From Chara braunii (Eukaryota > Streptophyta > Charophyceae > Charales > Characeae): a stretch of DNA of 64,000 nt. The notes under the pieces were generated by a model that saw nothing but the letters and a program-made list of their open reading frames with translations, searched no databases and was not told where the DNA came from. The stretch lies in assembly GCA_003427395.1 (NCBI GenBank), contig BFEA01000286.1, forward strand, positions 1,202,881 to 1,266,880. The letters run 5' to 3'. Shown one piece after another: positions 1 to 9,647 of this stretch. A program made the position numbers and the translations under genes. Every line of letters starts with the position of its first letter. Within the stretch, counting starts at the first letter, position 1.

Positions 1-55
<55 letters not shown>
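1..55. repeat. (AG)n microsatellite at the window edge
   Basis: Uninterrupted AG dinucleotide run of about 27 units that starts at the first base. Similar runs border the large assembly gap near 52.3 kb, so this may mark the edge of a contig. Confidence 0.95.
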
Positions 56-58
<3 letters not shown>

Positions 59-1411
59 TTTAATCTCCTTTTGGGAAATGTTTGAGTGTCATTTCAGGCT
101 TCTCTTCAGAATCAGAGATAAACGATAGAAGCTTCCATTAAGAGCTAATACAATGCGCGATATCTGCCCGATCATCTAGCTGCATAGCATCATGAACAGC
201 ACGTTAGGATGGTCGAGCCAAACTGCCTTTTTAGGACATCCATTAAACGGGGGAAGCCTCACCAAGAGCATGTTAGAATAGTGAACACAATTCTTTGGAC
301 CGAGTGACTTGGTCAAGCCAAACTGCCTTTTTAGGACTTCAATGAGAATGCCTCCCTCTTGGAAATGAGATGCCTCCGGGAGAGAGGTAAAGGGCATAAG
401 AATATCGGGTGACTTGTTTTCCGACCTCTGAAGCCACTCGCCCCCTTACATCTCCTACCTCAAGCCGGAGCTTATTTACGTCAATCAAGTACATCAAGGG
501 TGCCAATGGCCTGTGTGACGGTACGACAGTTTCATTGGTAACCACCTGGATTCTACTGAGTATGTTAAATGCATCGAGTTGTGAATGAAAACGACCCCAG
601 AATGAAGGTCAAACAACAAATACAGAAATTACAAAATCAACCTTGAACTTGGCTTCACAAGCCAGGTTGTTTGCATGAACATGTGACAACCGTGCAATCG
701 CTTACCTCACTTGTGACTTACAGGTTCAGGCTTGGCAAGCAGCAATCAATTACCTAACTGGCTGCACGTGACTTACAGGTTCAGGCTGTTTGTCTGGTGG
801 AGCCAGGCAGTACGAAAATATTTCGAACAGGTGCCGGTTCAATTTTTCTTGGCACAAGGCAGGAATTTGGATCGGTAAAAAGAGGCCCAGATTTACGAAC
901 AGGCGCCGGCCCGTTTTTTCTCGGCACAAGGCATGTGATTTAACAAATGCCAAATGAAACAAGAAGTCACGGCAAATTTACGAACATCTCAAGTGACATT
1001 TCCAGCTATGCAATGCACACCTATCCCTTTCACACTAGATTGGTACTGAACCACACAATCAAATCCATTCAATTTGTAGAGTTTTGTTCGGAGGGTTTAC
1101 CCAATGGCTTTGGATTGAGATCAACAGACTCTCGAGACACCGGCTTTTTAACTTTTTTTAACTTTTTTCTTTCACCACATTGCCATGCACCTTTTGACTC
1201 AAGGACACACGGACAGCACAAGCGCAACTCAACTCCCCTAATGGAATTCAACTCCCATAATGGAAGTTCAAACCTTCCTTTTTCCGCACGGAGGCACAGA
1301 CACACAGCACGATCAGAAGGCCCACCCAGCAACTTCTATATCCACCCGGGATCCCCAGGAGGACAGACCATGCATTATGTTAGGTGCCTCGCACAACTTG
1401 GAAAAACTCAC
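1..1411 (-). other. Start of cyclin intron 8 (runs off the left edge)
   Basis: Sequence downstream of the exon 8 donor in the direction of transcription. I could not find the next exon, which should begin with one base completing an arginine codon and encode the rest of the second cyclin fold. It probably lies outside the window. The stretch holds small direct repeats: a 25-bp motif at about 213-237 and 313-337, a 20-bp motif at about 712 and 768, and a 71-bp-spaced pair at 827-862 and 898-933. No other gene is visible. Confidence 0.7.
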
Positions 1412-1488
1412 CGAAGAAAGCTCTTGATGGTTGGCGTTGTCAATTCGAAACGCAAGTTCTTCAGGACAGATCTCTCCATCTCCAGAAC
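1412..1488 (-). CDS. A-type cyclin, exon 8 (start of second cyclin fold)
   Basis: This 77-bp exon follows the acceptor TTCTGCAG and ends at the donor CG|GTGAGT. It enters in phase 0 and leaves in phase 2. It encodes residues 431-455: VLEMERSVLKNL, then RFELTTPTIKSFL, with a final arginine split across the splice site. Known of the family: the glutamate in the MER motif (E435 here) matches human cyclin A2 E295, which contacts the CDK. It lies 29 residues after K406, exactly the human K266-E295 spacing. The longest open frame here (1313-1612) is a different frame and hides this exon. The next exon is missing, so the gene is cut by the window edge, not shown to be broken. Confidence 0.93.
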
Positions 1489-4400
1489 CTGCAGAATTCG
1501 AGGCAAGTGATTGTAGAGGATTGCAAAGCATCTCAGTCTTCAGTTCGAGAGTTTCTCTCACAAAACTCTTGCCGTCCGTGCAGTGCTTTTCTACTTGTGC
1601 TTCACTGTCCATAGTGCTTTTCTACTTGCACCGTGCAGTGCGTGCTTCACTGTCCATAGCAAAGACCACCACACTGCTTCCATTTGTAAGCACTCTGCAA
1701 AATTGAAGTCCGCCCGGCCATTATAGCTGCATTTGGCACAACTTTCAGTCCAGATAATGACCGGGGATTTTATTCAGGCGAAGATCGGAAGCTAATTTCC
1801 CAGGAGATGTGTGGGAATCATGGACACAAACAAGCAAGCATTGCAGCAAAGTTCCCAGAAATTGTTTAGACCCTCAAAATGCCAATGCGGCTGGAGATGG
1901 AAAGGGTAGAGAACATAAGAAAACAGTGAGTTGGAAACAAATGCAGTAACCCTGTTCAGAAGTAGTCTGGGGGCCAGAACTCAGCCCCAGGCAACGCAGA
2001 CCAAGGTTGTTCTGCGCCGGGCTGTGTGACCAGGACACGCCCAGGCCTGAGTCTGTCGCGTTTGGCTGTGTGACCAAACGCTGCAACCAGGAAACTCAAG
2101 GGTCAAAGTCAACTGTAGAGTCAAAGGTATCGCGCCCAGGCCCTTCGTTGGATACACTCACTTGTTGTGCGCAGGTACCCCCAGACAAGCATCCAGGCCG
2201 AAAGGAATTCAGTTTCAGGCCAATCTGGGCCTTTGTTTGCATCAAGATCTGGACGGCTGAAGGTTGCAGCATCCGGGGTCCAGACCCCGAGTCAATGCTG
2301 TTTAAGCGTTGACCTCCCTGGCTTTGACATTCATTCTGTCTTACGTCGACGCTGACTTCACGCGTTGACGACGACTGGCTCGGCGCTGCGAAGCTGGCGG
2401 AGCGCTGGCTCTGAGCCGGCACTGTGTCTATGCCGACGCGCTGCTGGTCCGGCATGGTGGCTGGCTTGCACCTGTCTTCTTGGCATGCTGACATGGCAGC
2501 TGCTATGCACTGTCTCTGACGTGGCTGCTGCCACGTGAACTACTGGTTGACAAGGCGAAGCTATGTGACTTATGTTGCCGTTCTGATTATCGTCATTCAG
2601 CAGGGATCAGGACTGTGGAGAGATCGTGGATACTTAGCTGATTGTCTTCATGTCGACATTGCTCCAGCGCTGATGAGGGACTGATTCGACGTGCCACGTG
2701 GCACATTGTGGTTACTTCATATTGATTATTGAGGTGGCGATTGCCGAGGGAGCCCGAAGAAGTAGTGGGCATTGTTTCTATCTTCCCACTCTGAGTCTAT
2801 TCTCCCTCTCATCTACCTCGTCTGTGTATGTCTCCTCTTCTCTTGGGTATCTGGTCACGAATATGATTATTGATAATCATCAGCTGGTTGATTCTCATCT
2901 GGACTTGCATTGTTGACAACTGTCTTCACGACCTGGGTTCATTGCACAAACTTTTTCATTACACTTTCACAGACATATCACGGGGCTGAATTTCTGAATG
3001 CAGGGCAGAATCCACTTTTGGTAGGAACCAAAGCAACAAGGCAGTCAGCAGCGAGGCAAGCTATCAGCCCTGCAGGCACCAAGGCAATGATGCATCGGTG
3101 TAGATAGCAAGGCAACGAGACCTCTGCAGCAAGGACTGCAGGCAGGCAAGCAGGCAGCGAGTAACAAAGCAACGCAACCATGCAGGCAGGCAAGCAGCCA
3201 GTGAGACATAAGGCAAGGCAACAAGGTAGACATCCCAACAGGCCAGCATTATGGCAGCAAGCAGGGCGAAAGCAGCAAAACAAGCATATAGCTCAGCAGG
3301 CGGCAAGCAGGCAGAGAGTAACAAAGCAACGCGACCATGCAGGCTGGCATGGAGCCACTTAGACATCTGGCAAGGCAGCAAGGTAGACATCCCGGCAGGC
3401 CAGCATTATTGCGGCTATCAGGGCAACAAGGCAGACAGCAGCAAAACAAGCATGTCGCTCGGCAGGTGGCAAAACAGTCGCCAAAGCACTGCCATGGATA
3501 GCACGGAGACAAGCTGGCAGCGAGGCAACAAGGTAGACAACCCAGCAGGCCAGCATTATGGCAGCTACCAGGGCAACAAGAAAGACAGCAGCAAAACAAG
3601 CACGTGGCTCGGCAGGTGGCAAAACAGTCGCGAAAGCACTGGCCCATATGGCACGGAGACGAGCTGGCAGCGAGGCAAGAAGGTTAGCAGTGTGAACACG
3701 ACATACTTGCGATGGTGGTGCGCAGTGCATGGATCTATGATGCGCAGCCACCCGCACACACCACGCAAAAAACACGCATAGGTGCAGTGCACTACTTCCC
3801 TGGTTCAAGCCCCTTTTTGTGTGTGTGTGCGTGTATTGTCATGTTCCCGAATATACTCAAGGGCACAACACACCCTCCTGGGAAGTTCGCGAACTTCAAG
3901 GAGGGCGTGTTGCGTCCTCGATTGTATCCCGACTCCAAGCACACTCCTGACAGCATTAGACCCAAAAACTGGCTTGATACATTCGCCGGGACAAACCGCT
4001 CTCCTTCCCAGTTCCGTTTCTCCATTTTAATGCCATCCTTGCTCAGGGGGCCTGATAACCTTCTTTGTCTTTCCAAATTTATCGGATGTCCCGAAGGACA
4101 CGAGCTTCTATCAAGAGCAGAAGTCCTGGAACATATCATAGCTGGTTTTCAGGTCCCATACATTCATTATGATTGGTATCAGAAACTTTAGGGAGGCGAT
4201 TCACGAAAAAGAAAAGAGATAAAAAAAAGGAAATATCTGACAACACAATGCACCTCTGAAAAATCCAAAAACAAATCAGAGACAACCCACCCTCCTCATT
4301 GCTGTATCTGAGCTTCAATGTAGCTTGTATTCAGAGTGAGACAGGTGGGGTAGCCATTTGCTCTCTCCCTCTCACATTACTCTTTTGGACGTGTAATCAT

Positions 4401-4881
4401 GGCCCGTGTTGCATGTATCTGGTCGCAATCACGTCTGAAGCTGAGTCAGAAAGGTCTTAGTGTCAGGACCTCAAAGTTGAACGGCGCAGTCATCTGGTGA
4501 GTAGCGGAACACGGCCATAGAAATGACAGTATCCCTTGTGATTTTCAGAAGTATGCTTTGTCAACGAAGGAGACTCCACATACACATGCACACATTTTCT
4601 TTTCTTGCGGAGTTCGATTTTTGCAAGGTGAAGGGGAGTGTGCTACCACACCTGGCCCCTCACAAATTGTCTCATTCACCCCTATTATCGGGGCTGCCGC
4701 GCACCACATGAGCGCACAGCATGTGCGTGCCCTTTGGGGCACACCTGCGCGCCTGGCGAGCATGCGGTGCGCCGCAAGTATGGAACACAGGCAGGCATGA
4801 CAGGGCCGCAAGACGCGCAGCAGGAAGGCAAGCAGAGCACCGAGAGCAAGGCAAGGAGCAGCAACTGGGCGAGCAGCTCAC
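1489..4881 (-). other. Cyclin intron 7 (3.4 kb)
   Basis: Bounded by the exon 7 donor GAG|GTGAGC and the exon 8 acceptor TTCTGCAG. Near the 3' splice site an 18-bp motif (GTGCTTCACTGTCCATAG) occurs twice at about 1598-1660. A GC-rich segment (2000-2500) has long frames without family resemblance. The minisatellite at 3066-3690 is listed separately. I see no embedded gene. Confidence 0.8.
3066..3690. repeat. GGCAAG/CAGCA-rich minisatellite, ~150-157-bp period
   Basis: The phrase AAGGTAGACATCCC recurs with small changes at about 3223, 3380 and 3530, giving periods near 157 and 150 bp. Each is followed by GGCCAGCATTAT and by AGCAGCAAAACAAGCA. Within units there is a finer GGCAAG/CAGG repetition. 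The long cysteine/alanine-rich frames on the minus strand and the lysine/glutamine-rich frames on the plus strand come from this repeat and are not genes. Confidence 0.85.
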
Positions 4882-4957
4882 CTCTTCCCTTCTATATGTG
4901 TTGTCCGTTATGTAGCAAAACTCCTCAACCTGCGGCGCGTATATCTCCTCATACTTC
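4882..4957 (-). CDS. A-type cyclin, exon 7 (end of first cyclin box)
   Basis: This 76-bp exon lies between the acceptor TTGATGACAG and the donor GAAGAG|GTGAGC, entering in phase 2 and leaving in phase 0. The first base completes alanine 405, then KYEEIYAPQVEEF and CYITDNTYRREE follow (residues 406-430). Known of the family: the lysine of KYEE (K406) matches K266 of human cyclin A2, a CDK-contacting residue, and the EEFCYITDNTY block is typical of plant A cyclins. There is no in-frame stop and both splice sites fit consensus, so the exon looks functional. Confidence 0.96.
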
Positions 4958-6487
4958 CTGTCATCAATATACGATTTTAGAAATCAAACACAATGCCCAA
5001 TACGCCTCTGCACAATTGTACCCCTTCCAAATTGCCAAAAGGAAATGGGATGGAACAATAAAGGGGACCCAACAACCTTCACTTTGATAACACTAAATAG
5101 GGGCCTGTCCCCCGGAACCTTATTCACTGAAAACTGTCCATTAAACAACTGCTACCTCTCCAGGCAAATTTTGCATCTACCGCTGCATTCTGCAGGGCCT
5201 CGGCCCCCTGAACCTTCTTCATTGACGGCGCCGGGCAAAAAGAAAACGAAAGAGCTGCCCACCAGTTTGTTTTGGACATGGCGCCCATGAGAAAGAGAGA
5301 CTCCAAGGTCGTGGAGGCTTAAAACCCTGACTAATTCTCCTCTCTGTAACCCCAGTTCTTTTATGGTCGCTGGGAATGCGACCTAAAAATCGACCGAGAA
5401 GTTTAGGTATACAGAATTCTGCACACCAGCCTGGGTACCACTCTCGGGTCAGGCAGGCTGAGGCTTTGTGAACAGTACCTCAAGGACAAGTTCGTTACGC
5501 GAGGAAGGGGGCTGGGACTGGTGCTTCCACCCCTCTTACCGCACACACAACACATTGATTTTCCCAAACTCCATCCCTGACAACTCCAACCACGACCGCA
5601 TGCACAACACATTTTCCTAGACACCTTCCTTCACAACTCTGACCGTGAACAGCATCACCCCTTAGTCCACACCCTCACAAATACTCAGCTTACTGACAGG
5701 GTCTAAGGACAAACCACACACACTCAATCCTCCCATTCTCAACAGCAAGATACAGATTCCCGTTACATGTACATAATCATGAAAGTCGATGACTGCGCCT
5801 GTTGATGTACGTAATCATGAAAAAAAACTGCGCAGAACGCGGTTACCACCCCCCCTCACAGAAACTTCCCACCCAACCTCCCCTGCACCCCCTGACACAC
5901 CTCGACATACCCATCACCGTGCCTTTGGACGCTCATGGTCTGCCCCAGACAAGGCCTGCCAAAATGCGCCTGCACAGAATAGACAGTAAGGTCTACGAGC
6001 TCTATTACATTACCAACGGTATTAGGTCACCAGTACCTTTGCTAATGCGCCTGTTATAACCACCACATTGTCAGTACTGGCGAATTTTGTGGTCCGGCAA
6101 AAACATTTATTTTTGCAGGGCACCGTACAATTCACTGGTATCATCAGCTTGCTGGTTGACAGGCAGAGCACTGGGAGGTACTCATGGTTTAAGGAATCTG
6201 GTAGGACCACTGCAGGGATTAAGGAAACCTCTGTGTCCACACTGATTCTACTGTCACAAGTAGGTCTCCCTGCACACCCATTGAATACCTAGGCTGAACC
6301 CCGGGCTGCCCGGCCGCCGGCTCGTCGCCCGGGGGGAGGGGAGGGCCGTCTGTCCGGTTGGCCACCGGGCGACCCCAGCGCATCGTAGAGGTTTTTTTTT
6401 GTTTTTTTTTTCCGTCGCGCGGGGCCTTCTTCCCCGCAAAGGAGGCCGTGGATGAAAAAAAAAAAACAGAAACAGGACCGGTAGGCC

Positions 6488-6580
6488 CGATTTGAACGAA
6501 TTCAAATTGGGGCCCATCTGCGCCGCCGATCTCCAGGTTCGACGGCCCAGATGGGCCGCAATTTGAATTCGTTCAAATCG
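6488..6580. repeat. Inverted repeat with 33-bp arms
   Basis: The arms at 6488-6520 and 6548-6580 are reverse complements with one mismatch, separated by 27 bp. Each arm contains TTGAACGAATTCAAATTG and GGCCCATCTG. The outer flanks remain partly complementary. The structure could be a miniature foldback transposon or a transcribed hairpin. No target-site duplication is obvious. Confidence 0.85.
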
Positions 6581-6797
6581 TGCCCAGCGGCCCTTTTTTC
6601 TTGTATACTGAGTCTACTTTCCCGCGTTGTTCTTCGTTGTGCCCGACCCTACGCCTCACTTCGGCCGACGGGTGTACTCGTCGTCGCCGTACAAGCCCGC
6701 GCCCGCCAACGCCGTCGACGCCCCCCCGACGCCCGGCGGAGAACGCCATCGCGCTGCCCCCCGACGCCCCCCAACGCACGCTACGGTGAGTGTGTTA

Positions 6798-6800
<3 letters not shown>

Positions 6801-6834
<34 letters not shown>

Positions 6835-7107
6835 TCTTCTTCTTCTACTCCTCCGCTTCTTCTTCTTCTTCTTCTTCTTCTTCTTCTTCTCCTCCTTCGC
6901 TTCTTCTTCTTCTTCTGCTGCTGCTGCTGCTGCTTCTTCTTCTTGTTCTTGTTGCTCTTCCTCTTCCTCTTCGTCCTCTCCTCCTTCGCTTCTTCTTCTT
7001 CTCTTCTTCTTCTTCTTCTTCTTCTTCTTCTTCTCCTCCTCCTTCGCTTCTTCTTCTTCTTCTTCTTCTTCTTCTTCTTCTTCTTCTTCTTCTCCTCCTT
7101 CGCTTCT

Positions 7108-7139
<32 letters not shown>

Positions 7140-7830
7140 TTCTCTTCTTCTTCTTCTTCTTCCTCCTCCTCCTCTTCCTCTTCTCCTCCTCTTCCTCTTC
7201 TCCTCCTCCTCCTCCGCTTCTTCTTCCTTCTCCTCTTCCTCCTCTTCCTCTTCTCCTCCTCTTCCTCCTCCTCTTCCTCCTCGTCCTCTTCTCCTCATCC
7301 TCTTCTCCTCCTCTTGTTCTTCCTCTCCTTCTTCTTCTTCTTCTTCTTCTTCTTCCTCTTCTCCTCCTCCTCGTCCTCTTCTTCTTCTTCTTCTTCTTCT
7401 TCTTCTTCTTCTTCTTGCCCCCCCTGCCCGCCATTGGCGACCACCAGTTCCATTTTTTTTTTTTTCTTCCTCGTGCGCGCGCGTGTTTCTCATCCCCTGC
7501 CTGCCATCCTCTGCCGCCGTTGTTCCTTATCCCCTGCCCGCCATTCTCCACCGCCAATCATCATCATCATCATCTTCTCCTTCTTCTTCTTCTTCTTGCC
7601 CCCCCTGGCCACCATCAGCGACCACCACTTCCGTTTCATTTTTTTTATTTTTATTTTTTTACCTGCCTCGTGCGCGCCATCGGTCCTCAAATCCCCTGCC
7701 CGCCATCCTCCACCGCCAATCATCATCATCATCATCTTCTCCTTCTTAATCCCACCTTCTTCTTCTTCTTCTTCTTCTTCTTCTTCGTCTTCTTCCTATT
7801 CTCCTCCTCCTGTTCTTCTTCTTCTTCCAC
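6801..7830. repeat. GA run followed by long CTT/CCT polypyrimidine tract
   Basis: A (GA)15 run at 6801-6831 leads into about 585 bp of CTT, CTC and CCT triplets (6832-7416). Smaller CTT blocks follow at 7574-7597 and 7738-7830, with short CAT runs at 7557-7571 and 7719-7735. The purines are almost all on the minus strand, which is the sense strand of the cyclin. The 476-, 408- and 268-residue frames here are serine, leucine and phenylalanine runs read from the triplets and are not genes. Confidence 0.95.
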
Positions 7831-7876
7831 AGACACACCTGCAAGGTCTGTGACATCACCACTGACATCCCTTAGA

Positions 7877-8010
7877 CGCCCCCCCCCCCCCCCCCCCCCC
7901 CGCTTCCCACGGCATCCCCCAGCCCCCCCTCCCCCCCAACCCCCCAAGTTCACTTTTTATTGCAGATTTGGGGTCCTCTAGTGCAGCGCAGCACAACCCC
8001 CCCCCCCCCC
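7877..8010. repeat. Poly-C runs
   Basis: A run of more than 20 C at about 7878-7901 and a shorter one near 7998-8010, inside generally C-rich sequence. Such homopolymers are error-prone in assembly, so their length is uncertain. Confidence 0.85.
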
Positions 8011-9056
8011 GAGACCCCCCGCTGACATCCCTCCCCCAGCATCCCACTCTGAGTTCAGCCGGGCGGATCCCCCAGGCCCAACCGGCCGGGGTCCGCCCGG
8101 CCAGGCGCCGGCCCAGCCTAGTTGAATACACTATTGATAGCAAACAAGAACTGGCATCAAGATGAAATGGTCCAATTGTTCAGAGACTTTAATAAGAAGT
8201 ATAAGAAATCCTGACACATACAAGTTGGGAGAACCGATGAAGCATTACCAACCACCTCTCGCCAGTCAAATGCTTCCTACATCTTCTACAGAAATGACCA
8301 TGCTGTCTGTCATCCAATATCTTTCACAGTTACTTGCACAGATATCGGTTTTACAAATTCCTTCTTCAGAACTTTGTGTGGTGCTCTGTAGCAATTAAAT
8401 AAACGACAATTGTTAGCTTCGTTGGTATACGCATCCAAATTTCCAAAAAGAAAACAGAATCACTAGCTTTCGGTATTATAAGTTCGCTCTTGAGAACTGT
8501 GAGAAAGTCTTGTTCTAAACATCGTGATGTGCACACAACATACCAAAAGGGTGTGCTGCACGTGCATGCAATGCAACTATGCGTATAAAAGGTGAAAAAG
8601 AAATTAAGAAGGTACCTGAAAACGTTTTGCAAGCATTCTTTCCCCTTCTCTTTCCCTTTTCCCCCCCTCATTTTGAAAAAGCCAGTGGCCTTGAGATATG
8701 ATCATCGAACTGGCCGGTCCTCGATCATTCAGAATTTTAGTATTTTACTCGTCTGCTTCCCATGGAGTTCCAACTCTGGTCTGTATTTCAAAAGTTCAGG
8801 AAGTTTTTCAACATTGGGCCGTCCAAGTCACCAAGCACTGCTTGAAATAACTTTTTAATACCACATACTTTTGTCCAGAGTTTCTCAAAATCTTCTTCCA
8901 GTTTTTGGTATGTGCAACAATACACCATGTGGAACAGGCGGCGTAACTCACACGTGTAATTTGTAGACCAACGGAGCATGCGTAAAGAACTCAAACGATT
9001 AATAACATCCCATTTAAAACCAAAACAGGAAGCAGAATTAAATGCACACAACTTAC

Positions 9057-9140
9057 CCAGCTACAACCATACAGGCCACTCCAAGCAACTCCAGCAGCTC
9101 CATGGTAGTAGAGTATTGGGTGTCAGTCAGATACTGGGCC
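9057..9140 (-). pseudogene. Truncated duplicate of cyclin exon 6
   Basis: On the minus strand this reads YLT, a short altered stretch, then LELLGVACMVVA and the donor GG|GTAAGTTG. It matches the last two-thirds of exon 6 (YLT...LQLLGVACMLIA) and about 18 bp of the following intron, including GTGCATTT. The first third of the exon (VAEEYKL to DTLYLTI) and the original acceptor are absent. The copy begins exactly where the 112-bp foldback at 9141-9252 ends. The frame is open, but the fold helix is incomplete, so use as an exon is unlikely. Confidence 0.8.
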
Positions 9141-9252
9141 TCGCTCCACTACTCTCCAAATGTGCAAAATGAGAGTGAATCTTCGGCTAGAACATTGAAA
9201 GATGCGCAGCCACGATTTTTGTCGTCTGTGCATGTGGAGAGTAGTGGGGCGA
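9141..9252. mobile_element. 112-bp foldback element, copy 1
   Basis: The ends are inverted repeats: CCACTACTCTCCA near the left and TGGAGAGTAGTGG near the right are perfect reverse complements, extended outward by TCGCT and GGCGA. The middle holds GAGAGTGAATCTTCGGCTAG. A second copy of the same 112-bp length lies at 39875-39986. Size and ends suggest a miniature inverted-repeat transposon. I see no clear target-site duplication, so a structured non-coding RNA copy remains possible. Confidence 0.7.
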
Positions 9253-9360
9253 TGCCCATTGATCAACATAGGCTGCACCTCAGACATGTATTTTGTGCAC
9301 AAATGTGCTTTCTGGTTTGATAAGCTTAGTAGCTTACATTCTTTTTATTTTTTTTTCAAA

Positions 9361-9443
9361 TGCGGCCCGATGGACCATCAGATATTAAACTGATCAGAAC
9401 AGATACTACATTTGATCTTAGCCAAAAGGCCGATTAAAGACAA
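9361..9443 (-). pseudogene. U2 snRNA relic (3'-truncated, A-rich tail)
   Basis: The minus strand contains GGCCTTTTGGCTAAGATCAA, then GTAGTATCTGTTC and CAGTTTAATATCTGATGG. These are the 5' domain of U2, including the GUAGUA branch-site-pairing segment. After a shortened stem-loop IIb (GGTCCATCGGGCC) the homology ends. An A-rich stretch at about 9343-9357 follows instead of the Sm site and stem-loops III-IV. The very 5' end is also altered, and no plant snRNA upstream element was seen. The shape fits a retroposed, 3'-truncated copy. It lies 71 bp past exon 6, in the same orientation as the cyclin. Confidence 0.88.
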
Positions 9444-9513
9444 ATTTAAAAACTATGCCCACACGCACACCGCTAGAGCAGCCCATTGGATGGGTCAAAT
9501 GCACCCAACTTAC

Positions 9514-9647
9514 GCAGCTATCAGCATACAGGCAACTCCAAGCAACTGCAATCGGCTCCGTGGTACAATGTTGGATGTCAGATACCGATCAACGTATGAT
9601 ATTGTCAGATAGAGGGTATCTGACATGAGCTTGTACTCCTCAGCAAC
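9514..9647 (-). CDS. A-type cyclin, exon 6 (core of first cyclin box)
   Basis: This 134-bp exon lies between the acceptor TGTGTTACAG and the donor GC|GTAAGT, entering in phase 0 and leaving in phase 2. It encodes residues 361-404: VAEEYKLMSDTLYLTISYVD, RYLTSNIVPR, SRLQLLGVACMLIA, then the first two bases of alanine 405. Joined to exons 5 and 7 it gives WLVE-VAEEYKL and MLIAA-KYEE, the uninterrupted cyclin-box sequence expected of plant A cyclins. A truncated copy lies 370 bp downstream (9057-9140). Confidence 0.97.

Larger units (their letters stand above)
4958..9513 (-). other. Cyclin intron 6 (4.6 kb)
   Basis: Bounded by the exon 6 donor GC|GTAAGT and the exon 7 acceptor GACAG. It contains, in transcription order, a U2 relic, a 112-bp foldback element, a broken copy of exon 6, poly-C runs, a long CTT tract and an inverted repeat, all listed separately. 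The parts at 4958-6290 and 8170-9000 show nothing else recognisable. Confidence 0.85.

Noticed and set aside
947-1510. 187-residue plus-strand frame
   Set aside because: It is antisense to cyclin exon 8, has no recognisable motif and has uneven composition.
1313-1612. 99-residue minus-strand frame
   Set aside because: The conserved cyclin exon 8 lies in another frame of the same strand. This frame is a shadow.
6551-7981. Long serine/leucine/phenylalanine frames (up to 476 residues)
   Set aside because: They are readings of CTT and CCT triplets and poly-C in all frames, with no domain and no splice logic.
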